Shown one piece after another: positions 25,844 through 33,710 of a stretch of 64,000 bases of DNA. The DNA lies in NCBI GenBank assembly GCA_018402085.1, contig JAGYJM010000002.1, positions 1,984,001 through 2,048,000 on the forward strand, written 5' to 3'. Position numbers and translations under genes: made by a program. The stretch is from Flavobacteriales bacterium (GTDB lineage Bacteria > Bacteroidota > Bacteroidia > Flavobacteriales_D > Sanyastnellaceae). Position 1 is the first letter of the stretch, and each line of letters opens with the position of its first letter. The notes under the pieces were generated by a model, which searched no databases, was not told where the DNA came from, and saw only the letters and a program-made list of their open reading frames with translations.

Positions 25844-25851
25844 TACTTTCG
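25844..25851 (+). promoter_or_regulatory. -7-like element TACTTTCG
   Basis: Close to TAnnTTTG, ending 4 nt before ATG 25856. Confidence 0.45.
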
Positions 25852-25855
25852 ACAC

Positions 25856-26557
25856 ATGGAGCCCATCGTTCATATAAGCGACGCGCGCATCGCACAGCAC
25901 GAAAACATTGTGCTCGATGACGTCAACCTCGAAATCGCACCCGGCGAATTCATCTACCTCATCGGTAAAACAGGAAGCGGAAAGAGTTCGCTGCTCAAAA
26001 CGCTCTACGGAGAACTGCCCTTGAAAAGCGGCAGCGGACAAGTCTGCGGCTTCGACCTGGTGAAACTAAAAAAGCGCAAAATCCCTTACCTGCGCCGCAA
26101 ACTCGGTATTGTATTTCAGGATTTCGAGCTCCTGACCGACCGCAGTGTCAATGAGAACCTCAAATTCGTGCTCAAGGCCACCGGCTGGAAAGACAAGAGC
26201 AAAACCAATGAGCGCATTGAAGAAGTACTCACCAAAGTTGGCCTCCAGACCAAAGGCTACAAGATGCCTCACGAACTCTCCGGCGGCGAGCAACAGCGAA
26301 TCGCCATAGCCCGCGCACTGCTAAATGAACCTGACCTCATTCTTGCTGATGAGCCCACCGGCAACCTGGATCCTACCACCACTGAGGGCATCCTGCAACT
26401 CCTCTTCGACATCAGCAAAGGTGGCAAAGGAGTGCTGATGGCTACACATGACTACGCATCGATGAAAAAATTTGAGGCCCGTACCCTGGTATGCACCGAC
26501 GGCAAACTGCGTGATGCCGCTTCGTTCAATCATTTCGCAGACTACTCCTACCGCTGA
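25856..26557 (+). CDS. ftsE: ABC transporter ATPase, FtsE-like
   Basis: 233 residues. Walker A GKTGSGKSS near residue 40, Q-loop FQDFELL, signature LSGGEQQR, Walker B LILADEPTGNLDP and switch His in MATHDY. The length and FQDFELLTDRSVNENLKFVL pattern match FtsE, which with FtsX couples divisome state to periplasmic hydrolases. FtsX is not adjacent: the next gene, 2 nt downstream, is a glycosyltransferase. That separation is common in Bacteroidota, but another lipoprotein-type ABC ATPase remains possible. Confidence 0.8.
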   Translation: MEPIVHISDARIAQHENIVLDDVNLEIAPGEFIYLIGKTGSGKSSLLKTLYGELPLKSGSGQVCGFDLVKLKKRKIPYLRRKLGIVFQDFELLTDRSVNENLKFVLKATGWKDKSKTNERIEEVLTKVGLQTKGYKMPHELSGGEQQRIAIARALLNEPDLILADEPTGNLDPTTTEGILQLLFDISKGGKGVLMATHDYASMKKFEARTLVCTDGKLRDAASFNHFADYSYR

Positions 26558-26559
26558 CC

Positions 26560-27285
26560 ATGTCTGCGCGCACAAGCATCATTATCCCGGTGTACAACGC
26601 AAGGCAACTTATCACCGACTGCTTAAAGAGCCTTGCGCCATTGACTTCCAAGGCTGAAATCATTCTATGCGACGGTGGCTCTGATGATGACACGCGCCAA
26701 CTGGCCGAATCCTTCGGGCTCGCCAATCTCAAGATCGTTGATACCACCGGAGATAAAGGCATTTACGATGCCATGAACCGCGGTATTGATGCTGCCTCAG
26801 GTGAGTACCTTTATTTCATGGGGGCAGATGATCGTTTGCACAGCGCAAAAGCGCTGGATGTGATCACCCAAAATACAAAGGCAAAAGTGCTGCTGGCAGG
26901 GGTAAGACAATCTGAGCCGCGGCACCCAAAGGTGCCTGAATGGTACACGCCTAAGTGGTCAGGCGAACTACTGCTTCGCAATTGTGTGCACCACCAGGGA
27001 GCCCTCTACCACCGCAGTGTTTTTAAGAACTACCGTTACCCGGTCAATTTCAGCATCCTCGCCGACTACCACCTCAACCTGAAGCTCTGGCTTGAAGGAG
27101 TGAGCGTTGATCACCACGACGTGCACCTCGCAACCTGCGGATCTGAAGGGGTTTCGAAGAAGTTCACCGCATCGCTCTACCGCGAAGAATGGGCGGTTAA
27201 GAGATCTATCCTACCCTTTCAACACCTTTGGTGGCAGCCGCCCTGGCTGGTACTGAAGTTCTTGCGAAAGCAACGACTCAAGTGA
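26560..27285 (+). CDS. family 2 glycosyltransferase
   Basis: 241 residues. GT-A fold: SIIIPVYNARQLI at the N-terminus, IILCDGGSDDDTR (in place of the usual DDGSTD), DKGIYDAMNRGIDAASGEYLYFMGADDRL with the DxD-equivalent ADD near residue 89, then HHQGALYHRSVF. Close to the WcaA/colanic-acid type. Donor and acceptor unknown. The 3' end overlaps the convergent GT4 gene by 8 nt. A GATG hairpin element (26841-26860) is encoded as Ser-Ala-Lys-Ala-Leu-Asp directly after the ADDRLH motif. Confidence 0.88.
   Translation: MSARTSIIIPVYNARQLITDCLKSLAPLTSKAEIILCDGGSDDDTRQLAESFGLANLKIVDTTGDKGIYDAMNRGIDAASGEYLYFMGADDRLHSAKALDVITQNTKAKVLLAGVRQSEPRHPKVPEWYTPKWSGELLLRNCVHHQGALYHRSVFKNYRYPVNFSILADYHLNLKLWLEGVSVDHHDVHLATCGSEGVSKKFTASLYREEWAVKRSILPFQHLWWQPPWLVLKFLRKQRLK
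26841..26860 (+). repeat. GATG hairpin element copy 7 (in GT2 gene)
   Basis: CAGCGC-AAAA-GCGCTG-GATG, perfect stem. Confidence 0.85.
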
Positions 27286-28396
27286 GCTGACAAGCTTCAA
27301 GCATTTGCTCAATCACCTCCGACTCTTTCTCCCATCGAAAGTCTTCCTGGGCGCGGGCCAACCCTTCCATCCACCGCTTTCGCGGTGCTGAAAGCACCTC
27401 GCGTAAAGCCGACGAAATGCCTTCGGGAGACCAGTCTTCAATGACACTGCCAATGCCATAATTCTCAACCACGCTGCTTACTTCAGGCATCGGTGAAGCC
27501 ACCACAGGGATACCGGCATGAATGTAATCAAAGAGCTTATTCGGGAGACTGTAGTAATAGTTAAAGTGTGTACCCTTGTCAAGGCTCAGTCCGACATCAG
27601 CGCTGCGGGTGAAGGTCACAAGGCGCTCATAAGGCTGTTTCGGTAAAATGGTGAGGCGCGATTCGAGCTGCAAGGAGGTGCGCAACCGCTTGGCTTCGAG
27701 CCATTCTTCACCCGCGCCAACCAGCAATAAGTGAAGCTCCGGCAATTGAGCCAAAGCCTTGACCGCCTCTACTACCCCCCGATCTTTATCCATGAACGCT
27801 CCCTGCAAAATCGCCAGTTGACCTTCAGGCAAACCGAGGGCCGCTCGCGAAGGCTGTTGAGCGGGCAAAGCTTTAACTGAAGGCACATTGCGTACCACCT
27901 GCACCGGTACCTGATACTTATCGCGGTAGATGCGTGCGATGCTCTCGTTCACTGTGATGACGTGCTTCAATTTCGGAAAGATGCGACGTTCAATCTGCGT
28001 CCAAACCCACTTCGGAAAAGGCCTGTTGGTTAGTCCGGCAGCCTCTGTAAAATATTCATGGCTGTCATAAATAAGCGGTATGCGCAGTTGTCGGGAAGAC
28101 AGGTATGCCGGCCACAGCGTGTCGAGGTCGTTACTCCAGATGGCGTCCCAGTCAGCGGCACGACTCCGAAGAAACCGGGCGAGACCGCGCTGCAACGAAG
28201 CATAAAACAACGCACCCGTGTGATACCTGAGCTTTAAACGCACCGTCTCGTACGATCGATCTATGGGAGCCGAATCAGGCAATTCGCGGCCAACCAATGT
28301 AACCTCAAGACCTGCCTTCTGCAATACCTCACAGGTCTTGTGAACCCGTTGGTCATGGGTCAGGTCATTGGATACAAGGACAGCGATTCGCTTCAC
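27278..28396 (-). CDS. family 4 glycosyltransferase (GT-B)
   Basis: 372 residues. N-terminal Rossmann half with IAVLVSNDLTHDQRVHKTCEVLQKAGLEVTLVG, a middle with VITVNESIARIYRDKY, and a C-terminal half with LPEGQLAILQGAF, LLLVGAGEEW and NKLFDYIHAGIPVVASPMPEVSSVVENYGIGSVIED, the nucleotide-sugar site (E-x7-E region). Retaining transfer to a lipid-linked or surface glycan is expected. The start overlaps the exonuclease stop by 4 nt. A GATG hairpin element (27368-27387) lies near the 3' end. Confidence 0.86.
   Translation of the reverse strand: MKRIAVLVSNDLTHDQRVHKTCEVLQKAGLEVTLVGRELPDSAPIDRSYETVRLKLRYHTGALFYASLQRGLARFLRSRAADWDAIWSNDLDTLWPAYLSSRQLRIPLIYDSHEYFTEAAGLTNRPFPKWVWTQIERRIFPKLKHVITVNESIARIYRDKYQVPVQVVRNVPSVKALPAQQPSRAALGLPEGQLAILQGAFMDKDRGVVEAVKALAQLPELHLLLVGAGEEWLEAKRLRTSLQLESRLTILPKQPYERLVTFTRSADVGLSLDKGTHFNYYYSLPNKLFDYIHAGIPVVASPMPEVSSVVENYGIGSVIEDWSPEGISSALREVLSAPRKRWMEGLARAQEDFRWEKESEVIEQMLEACQLT
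27368..27387 (-). repeat. GATG hairpin element copy 8 (in GT4 gene)
   Basis: On the minus strand CACCGC-GAAA-GCGGTG-GATG, perfect stem with a GNRA-type loop; read as Pro-Arg-Lys-Arg-Trp-Met, a different frame from the Ala-Lys-Ala copies. Confidence 0.82.
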
Positions 28397-29223
28397 ACCT
28401 TGCGGATTTCATTGCGAACCCGATTGAGTACTTTTTTCGTGTAGAGGGGGAAGTTTCCTTGCATCATCCATCCATAATAGCCCGGATCCTGTGCCAGTAC
28501 ATCGCGTACTGACTTCCCTTTGTATTTACCGAAGTTGAAGAGCACCTCATCATTTTCGCCATAAATGAGTCTCCCCATCAAATCTGCATTTCGACTGCGT
28601 TGGCAGAACCGGTGTACCGTTTCCATGTCGTTCTCGAGCGGCTCAAGAACATTGCCGCGCGCATCAATGACGGCCTGACCCGCGTAGCGTTCAATCTGTG
28701 CCTTGAAAATCTCATAGGTCGCCATGGTATCCGGAAGTGCTTCGTGCGCATCGTCAAGGTCTTTGCCACAATAAAATTTATAGCCAGCCTTCAGGGTGCG
28801 CTGCTCCATAATGTGAAAGATCACCTGCGCGTCAATGAGATTTCGACCTTCAAGACTGAAGTCTATTCCGACCCGCAGAAACTCCTCTGCCAGCAGTGGA
28901 ATATCAAAACGGTTGGAGTTAAATCCACCAAGGTCACAATCGTGTATGAACTTAAACAGTTTATCGGCCACCTGTTCAAAGGTCGGTGCGTCTTTCACGT
29001 CATCGTCGTAAATACCATGAACCATACTGGGCTCAGCAGGAATCGGCACTGTAGGGTTTATGAGAAAACGGTGCTCAGCTCCGCTCTTCTCTGGCTTGGT
29101 GTGCATGCTTCCGTCTGGCATGATCTTCACCATGGCAATCTCTACGATACGGTCAGTCGCTACATCAGTACCGGTGGTTTCAAGGTCAAAAAAGACTAGC
29201 GGACGTTTCAGGTTCAATTTCAT
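28393..29223 (-). CDS. DnaQ-like 3'-5' exonuclease
   Basis: 276 residues from ATG 29223 (MKLNLKRPLVFFDLETTGTD); a longer frame from 29277 lacks homology. DEDDh motifs: Exo I FFDLETTGTD, Exo II GGFNSNRFDIPLL, Exo III HEALPDTMATYEIF. The C-terminal extension FNFGKYKGKSVRDVLAQDPGYYGWMMQG is a small domain often attached to Bacteroidota exonucleases. Likely trims DNA 3' ends as a proofreading-type or free nuclease. The downstream GT4 gene overlaps by 4 nt, with no evident functional link. Confidence 0.88.
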   Translation of the reverse strand: MKLNLKRPLVFFDLETTGTDVATDRIVEIAMVKIMPDGSMHTKPEKSGAEHRFLINPTVPIPAEPSMVHGIYDDDVKDAPTFEQVADKLFKFIHDCDLGGFNSNRFDIPLLAEEFLRVGIDFSLEGRNLIDAQVIFHIMEQRTLKAGYKFYCGKDLDDAHEALPDTMATYEIFKAQIERYAGQAVIDARGNVLEPLENDMETVHRFCQRSRNADLMGRLIYGENDEVLFNFGKYKGKSVRDVLAQDPGYYGWMMQGNFPLYTKKVLNRVRNEIRKV

Positions 29224-29298
29224 AAAGCGCAAATTAAAGCAATTGGCCGTACCTAACCACCCAAGGTGTGCGAACACGACGACCGGGGGGGGAGACGA

Positions 29299-29338
29299 AT
29301 CGACTTATCGACCGATCGACCCATCGACTTATCGACTA
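29299..29338 (+). repeat. 8-bp tandem repeat ATCGACNN x5
   Basis: ATCGACTT, ATCGACCG, ATCGACCC, ATCGACTT, ATCGACTA in succession. Related arrays lie at 36316-36363 and, reduced, near 56978. Confidence 0.9.
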
Positions 29339-29346
29339 ATGGGCAT

Positions 29347-29455
29347 TTCGGGAAACCGGGAAACGGGGAAACCGGGAAACCGGGAAACGGGGAAACCGGG
29401 AAACCGGGAAACGGGGAAACCGGGAAGCCGGGAAACGGGGAAACGGGGAAGCGGC
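29347..29455 (+). repeat. 9-bp tandem repeat GGGAAACCG/GGGAAACGG
   Basis: About eleven 9-bp units with a 27-bp higher-order pattern (two CC-type units, one GG-type). Similar short runs lie at about 29573-29597, 36365-36378 and 56992-57023. Confidence 0.9.
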
Positions 29456-29644
29456 CGGAATGCAGCGCATACTTGCGCTGCCTCTAGTCGTTCAAGTACG
29501 CGCAGTGTGGCGGCGGCTATTGCCGCCGGTCTTCCGCAGCGAAGCGCATAGACCTATGGACGCGTTCGTGAAACTGGGAAACTGGGAAACTGGGAGAATA
29601 TAAAGTGCTGAATAATAACCAATGAATAATAAATCAGCAATCTG

Positions 29645-29785
29645 CACTCATGCAATCTGCAATCCTGCCGTCTAAGACCCCTCACCCGCTGCTGCTTCGC
29701 AGCTTCGGGAGCTCCCCTGATTCCAGGGGAGCCTTTAAGATCTAACCTGTCCCGCAGGAGTCCTGAAAGCGTCCCGTAGGTATCT
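29645..29785 (+). repeat. ~140-bp dispersed intergenic element, copy 1
   Basis: Shares long blocks with 36463-36600: CTCATGCAATC, then CTGCCGTCTAAGACCCCTCA, then the hairpin GCTCCCCTG/CAGGGGAGC (29711-29732), then CCTTTAA and GTCCTGAAAGC. The internal variable stem (CTGCTGCTTCGCAG) differs in sequence from copy 2. Confidence 0.85.
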
Positions 29786-29866
29786 GAACAATTTCCTGAA
29801 ACAACCCCGCGTTATACCTAACGTAGAGTAGCAGGTCTCTTATGGCAGAGACCAAACAGGCAAACG

Positions 29867-29892
29867 AAAACCCTTCCTTTTGGAAGGGTTTT
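29867..29892. terminator. bidirectional terminator downstream of PorE-like gene
   Basis: AAAACCCTTCC (29867-29877) pairs with GGAAGGGTTTT (29882-29892): an 11-bp perfect stem flanked by A and T runs. It lies 28 nt beyond the stop of the minus-strand gene. Confidence 0.88.
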
Positions 29893-29920
29893 CTACTTTA
29901 TTGAAATGTGTGGTTCTCGC

Positions 29921-32023
29921 CTACTCTGCCCAGATCTTGATGTACTGGTACTTCTCATACACATCTTTACGCTTCTGGGCGTCGTTTTGGTAATCAGGAC
30001 CGCCAACGAGTTCACGCGCATCCTGAAAGACGAAGTCTTCTCCTTTCTTGTACCCCAGGTCTTCAAGCGCCTTTGTCACCTCTGTGCGGGCAAGCTTGTT
30101 ACGGAAGGCACTCAACTCCTTATTGTTTTGGAAACGACTCGACGGTACTTTAGAGGCGCTTGACTCAATCAGGATTCTCGCCTTGCCTTTCGTCTTGATC
30201 AAAGCTTCCACTCCGTCAACGAAGTCCTGGAAAGTTGCCTGCACTTTCTCATCATTCCACTCGCCCATATCATAGAGGAAGTAACGCTGGTAGTAGGCTT
30301 TTGCAGCATCAGCCACTGTAATAACCTTATCATCCTCTTTTACACCTTCAGGTGTTTCAGGTACAATGTCGTTTTCTTTGATTTCAGGAGAACCGGTAGG
30401 GTCTGACGCAATCGCACCGCCAAGATGAACGGGCAAAAGGTAAATTTCTTTGTCGATTTCGCTGTAAGACGACTCACAAGGCACATTGATGAAGTCTTTG
30501 TGTACCACTTCGGCGTTCGCAAAGTATTCTACCTTGTAAGAGATACATGGCGGGAGTACTGCTACATAAGAACCATCGCGGCTACGCGGACGATATTCAG
30601 TGACTTCGCCGGTTTCCTGATTGGTTACTACAACGTAGGTCTCGTCTGGAAGCTCTTCGCCTTCGGCGGGGTAAATAAAACCTTTCAAAACGGCCAGATC
30701 GGGTTCAACCGGAGAATCAGGCATATCTACCATGTAGATGTCTTTGAGACCGAATCCTTCTTCCTTGCGCGAAGAGTAGTAAGCACGCTTGCCGTTAGCG
30801 GTGGGCGAGAAGAAAATATCGTCATCAACGGTATTCACCGGATAACCAATGTTCACAGGCTTCGACCATTCACCATCATCGCCAAGACTAGAATAGAAAA
30901 TATCAAAGCCACCCATACTGCTATGCCCTTTCGAAGCAAAATAAAGCGTGCGACCGTCGGCACTCAGCACAGGAGACTCTTCTTCCCACTGCGTATTGAT
31001 GGTCTCTCCAATATTCAGTGCCTTCGACCAATCGCCATTCGGCAACTTCACACAACGGTAGATGTCACGTCCGCCATATCCACCATCACGATTACTCGTA
31101 AAGTAAAGCGTCTTGCCATCAGCCGAAACCGTGGCATGCGTTTCCCATGAAGATGTATTGATATCACTGCCCAGCATTTCAGGTTCACTCCAGGTCTCCC
31201 CTACAAGCGCGCTCTTCCAGAGCTGACCGTCTCCGTCTTCATCGTAATAGATGTAGAGCTCTTGTCCGTCAGGAGAAGTAGATATCGTTGCTGCGTGTTG
31301 ATCCGTATTGATGTTCAGCAATTCCGGCTCTAGCCAATTGCCTTCAATATCTTTGTAGGACACGTAAATATCTTCTCTGAACTCACCGGTATCTTCGTCA
31401 ATGATGAACTGGTTACTGCTGTCAGGACGCATACGTCGGCTCGTAAAAAACAGCGCACTCTCGTCAATGGAAATCACAGGCGAGTACTCGTTAGTCTCAT
31501 CGTTGATGACATCACCCACATTCGAAATCAGAAAGTTCTGCGGATTTTTCACCTGCTGCTTCGCATTTTCGCACATCTCGATTTCGTGCTGTGCCTGCGC
31601 ATGCAAACGGTGTTTCTTCGGGATGTTCTTCAGAAAACGCTCGTACTCTTTGATGGCCTTATCCATCTCATAATTCAGGTGGTACGCTTGCCCGAGGTGG
31701 AAAATAGTTTCCACGGGTACCTTGGTCTCTTTGGTGTCATACGGATCGTATTTATCTGAAATCTCCTGATAGGCCGCGTACTCGAGATAAGGAAGTGACT
31801 TGAGTTTCTGGTTCGCAGTCTGGAGATAGCAATAACCCAACTTGTAGTTGACGTTAGCATTCTCTTTGTTGCTGTCGTAAAGATTCTTCCAGATATCAAT
31901 CGATTGATTCCAGAGCTTTTCTTCCATAAGCTGATTAGCCTCAAGGAAATCTGCACTGAAGTCACCGCCGAAACTGCGGGTCACTGCAATCAGGATAGAA
32001 AAACTGAGTAGTACGTATTTCAT
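29921..32023 (-). CDS. PorE-like TPR / PD40-propeller / OmpA-family protein
   Basis: 700 residues with signal peptide (MKYVLLSFSILIAVTRSFGG). Domains in order: TPR-like helices (about 25-160: LWNQSIDIWKNLYDSNKENANVNYKLGYCYL; HLGQAYHLNYEMDKAIKEYERFL), PD40/WD40-like propeller blades (about 185-440: SPDGQELYIYY; SADGKTLYFTSNRDGGYGGRDIYR; SADGRTLYFASKGHSSMGGFDIFYS), a carboxypeptidase-regulatory-like part (about 450-530) and a C-terminal OmpA-like domain (about 580-700). This is the architecture of PorE, the peptidoglycan-linked component of the type IX secretion system, and of related proteins. The OmpA peptidoglycan motif is weak, so PorE identity is likely rather than certain. Confidence 0.78.
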   Translation of the reverse strand: MKYVLLSFSILIAVTRSFGGDFSADFLEANQLMEEKLWNQSIDIWKNLYDSNKENANVNYKLGYCYLQTANQKLKSLPYLEYAAYQEISDKYDPYDTKETKVPVETIFHLGQAYHLNYEMDKAIKEYERFLKNIPKKHRLHAQAQHEIEMCENAKQQVKNPQNFLISNVGDVINDETNEYSPVISIDESALFFTSRRMRPDSSNQFIIDEDTGEFREDIYVSYKDIEGNWLEPELLNINTDQHAATISTSPDGQELYIYYDEDGDGQLWKSALVGETWSEPEMLGSDINTSSWETHATVSADGKTLYFTSNRDGGYGGRDIYRCVKLPNGDWSKALNIGETINTQWEEESPVLSADGRTLYFASKGHSSMGGFDIFYSSLGDDGEWSKPVNIGYPVNTVDDDIFFSPTANGKRAYYSSRKEEGFGLKDIYMVDMPDSPVEPDLAVLKGFIYPAEGEELPDETYVVVTNQETGEVTEYRPRSRDGSYVAVLPPCISYKVEYFANAEVVHKDFINVPCESSYSEIDKEIYLLPVHLGGAIASDPTGSPEIKENDIVPETPEGVKEDDKVITVADAAKAYYQRYFLYDMGEWNDEKVQATFQDFVDGVEALIKTKGKARILIESSASKVPSSRFQNNKELSAFRNKLARTEVTKALEDLGYKKGEDFVFQDARELVGGPDYQNDAQKRKDVYEKYQYIKIWAE

Positions 32024-32239
32024 CTGCGCAAATTTGGCAAGTTGACGTAAAAATAGGTCAATTCAACGAACTATACCAAGCGCCAACAAGACGGATATCA
32101 GGAAGATGCCAACAGAAGAAGGACACGGAGGCCTCAATTGTTCAGGAGACCTGCAATGCGCGGAGGTGCGAGAGATTAAGCTCAGGCAACGCATACACGC
32201 TATCTCTCTGATCAATAAAAATTTACCGCTGCCTTGCTC

Positions 32240-33643
32240 TTACCAGAGCGCACGCTCGGGATCGAACTGCTCGAGGTAATCTGCTACCCTTCGTACAAAG
32301 GTTCCGCCGAGCATTCCGTCAACCACGCGGTGGTCATAGCTGTGCGAAAGGAACATGAAGTGTCGCACACCGATCATATCACCCTGCGGGGTTTCAATCA
32401 CCGCCGGCTTCTTGCGAATAGCACCTAGTGCCATAATGGCTACCTGAGGCTGGTTAATGATCGGAGTTCCCATCACATTACCGAAAGTACCTACGTTTGA
32501 AATGGTGTACGTACCTCCCGAAATCTCATCCGGAGAAAGTTTGTTCGTGCGGGCACGATCCGCGAGGTCATTTACCGTCTTGGCCAAACCAATCAAATTG
32601 TAGCGGTCTGCATTCTTGATCACCGGTACAATCAAATTGCCGCTCGGCGTGGCTGCCGCCATCCCCACGTTGATATCTTTGCGGTAAATCAGTTTATCGC
32701 CGTCAACCGAGATGTTGATGTTCGGGAAGTCTTTGATCGCACGCGCTATAGCCTCCACGAAGATCGGAGTGAAGGTCAGCTTCTCGCCTTCGCGCTGCTG
32801 AAACTCCTTCTTCATTTTATTCCGCCAGTTCACAAGATTCGTCACATCAGCTTCTACGAATGAAGTCACATGAGGCGAAACATGCTTAGACATCACCATA
32901 TGCTCGGCGATCATCTTGCGCATACGATCCATTTCAACGATCTCGTCGTTCGGACCAACCGTAACCTTGGGTGCCTTGATAGCAGGAGTAGCAGAAACAA
33001 CAGGCGATTTTTCTGTCGCCTTAGGTGCCGCCTTCGTTTGTCCGTTACTCGCAACTACCGGTGCTTTCATCGGTGCAGACTTCCGCTGAGCGATATAAGC
33101 AAGCATATCTTTCTTGGTCACACGACCGTCTGACCCCGAGCCTTCAATTTGCTCGAGTTCTTCCATCGCGATGCCTTCTTCTTTAGCAATACTCCGCACC
33201 AGCGGGCTGTAGAATCGTCCTGACGGACCCTTTCGCTCTACTTCGCTGCCGCCTTTCACTCCTTCAAGGGGGGCACTTACGGCCTCTACGACTTCTTGAG
33301 CAGGTACTTCTTCCCTTTCAGGCGCTTTTTCAGACGCCGCGGAACTTGTCCCGACTTGTCGGGAAGCGGCGGATGAAGACCCGTCAGGTGCCGCAGTATC
33401 TCCGTCAGTACTGAAAATGGCGATCGGTTGACCGACTTCCACAACATCATCCTGGTTCACCAGGATTTTTACAATCACTCCATATTCAGGTGCCGGAACC
33501 TCGGAATCCACCTTATCGGTAGCGATTTCGACGATCGGCTCGTCTGCTTCAACCGTCTGGCCTTCTTCAATAAGCCATTTGATAATGGTCGCCTCAGCGA
33601 CGCTTTCACCCATTTTTGGAAGCAGAATCTCTGTTTGTGCCAT
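32240..33643 (-). CDS. 2-oxo acid dehydrogenase E2 (dihydrolipoamide acyltransferase)
   Basis: 467 residues. Lipoyl domain at the N-terminus (LLPKMGESVAEATIIKW; lipoylated Lys in IATDKVDSEVP near residue 44), a Ser/Ala/Glu linker (about 90-135), the E3-binding domain (RFYSPLVRSIAKEEGIAMEEL...GSDGRVTKKDM) and a catalytic domain ending SHSYDHRVVDGMLGG (His and Asp of the active site). It moves acyl groups from lipoamide to CoA. Succinyl, acetyl or branched-chain specificity cannot be told; no E1 or E3 gene is adjacent. A GATG-type element with a 25-nt loop lies in the linker (33335-33375). Confidence 0.92.
   Translation of the reverse strand: MAQTEILLPKMGESVAEATIIKWLIEEGQTVEADEPIVEIATDKVDSEVPAPEYGVIVKILVNQDDVVEVGQPIAIFSTDGDTAAPDGSSSAASRQVGTSSAASEKAPEREEVPAQEVVEAVSAPLEGVKGGSEVERKGPSGRFYSPLVRSIAKEEGIAMEELEQIEGSGSDGRVTKKDMLAYIAQRKSAPMKAPVVASNGQTKAAPKATEKSPVVSATPAIKAPKVTVGPNDEIVEMDRMRKMIAEHMVMSKHVSPHVTSFVEADVTNLVNWRNKMKKEFQQREGEKLTFTPIFVEAIARAIKDFPNINISVDGDKLIYRKDINVGMAAATPSGNLIVPVIKNADRYNLIGLAKTVNDLADRARTNKLSPDEISGGTYTISNVGTFGNVMGTPIINQPQVAIMALGAIRKKPAVIETPQGDMIGVRHFMFLSHSYDHRVVDGMLGGTFVRRVADYLEQFDPERALW
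33335..33375 (+). repeat. GATG hairpin element copy 9 (long-loop form, in E2 linker)
   Basis: CGCCGC (33335-33340) pairs with GCGGCG (33366-33371), followed by GATG. The loop is 25 nt instead of 4 and carries its own stem CCCGAC-TT-GTCGGG. Orientation is opposite to the gene. Confidence 0.7.
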
Positions 33644-33710
33644 AATCGAAATCTCCGTTTGAGTGGTGCAAAATTAGTCAATTTACGATAGGCCTCCGCC
33701 ATGATGATCA

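Larger units (their letters stand above)
25539..25855. other. 317-bp intergenic stretch with GATG hairpin
   Basis: No gene recognised. It contains one GATG hairpin element (25609-25628) and an imperfect GGCC-containing inverted repeat near 25682-25698. The -7 element of the FtsE-like gene lies at its right end. Confidence 0.6.
29224..29920. other. 697-bp repeat-rich intergenic region
   Basis: No real gene; open frames here only reflect repeats. In order: an 8-bp repeat (29299-29338), a 9-bp GGGAAACCG-type array (29347-29455), GC hairpins GCAGCGCA/TGCGCTGC (about 29464-29483) and CGGCGGC/GCCGCCG (about 29512-29530), a second short GGGAAACT run (about 29573-29597), a ~140-bp dispersed element (29645-29785) and a terminator (29867-29892). 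Confidence 0.8.

Noticed and set aside
29266-29551. ORFs of Gly/Glu/Thr/Lys/Pro repeats
   Set aside because: They translate the GGGAAACCG array; no promoter or homology, and several frames are open for the same reason.
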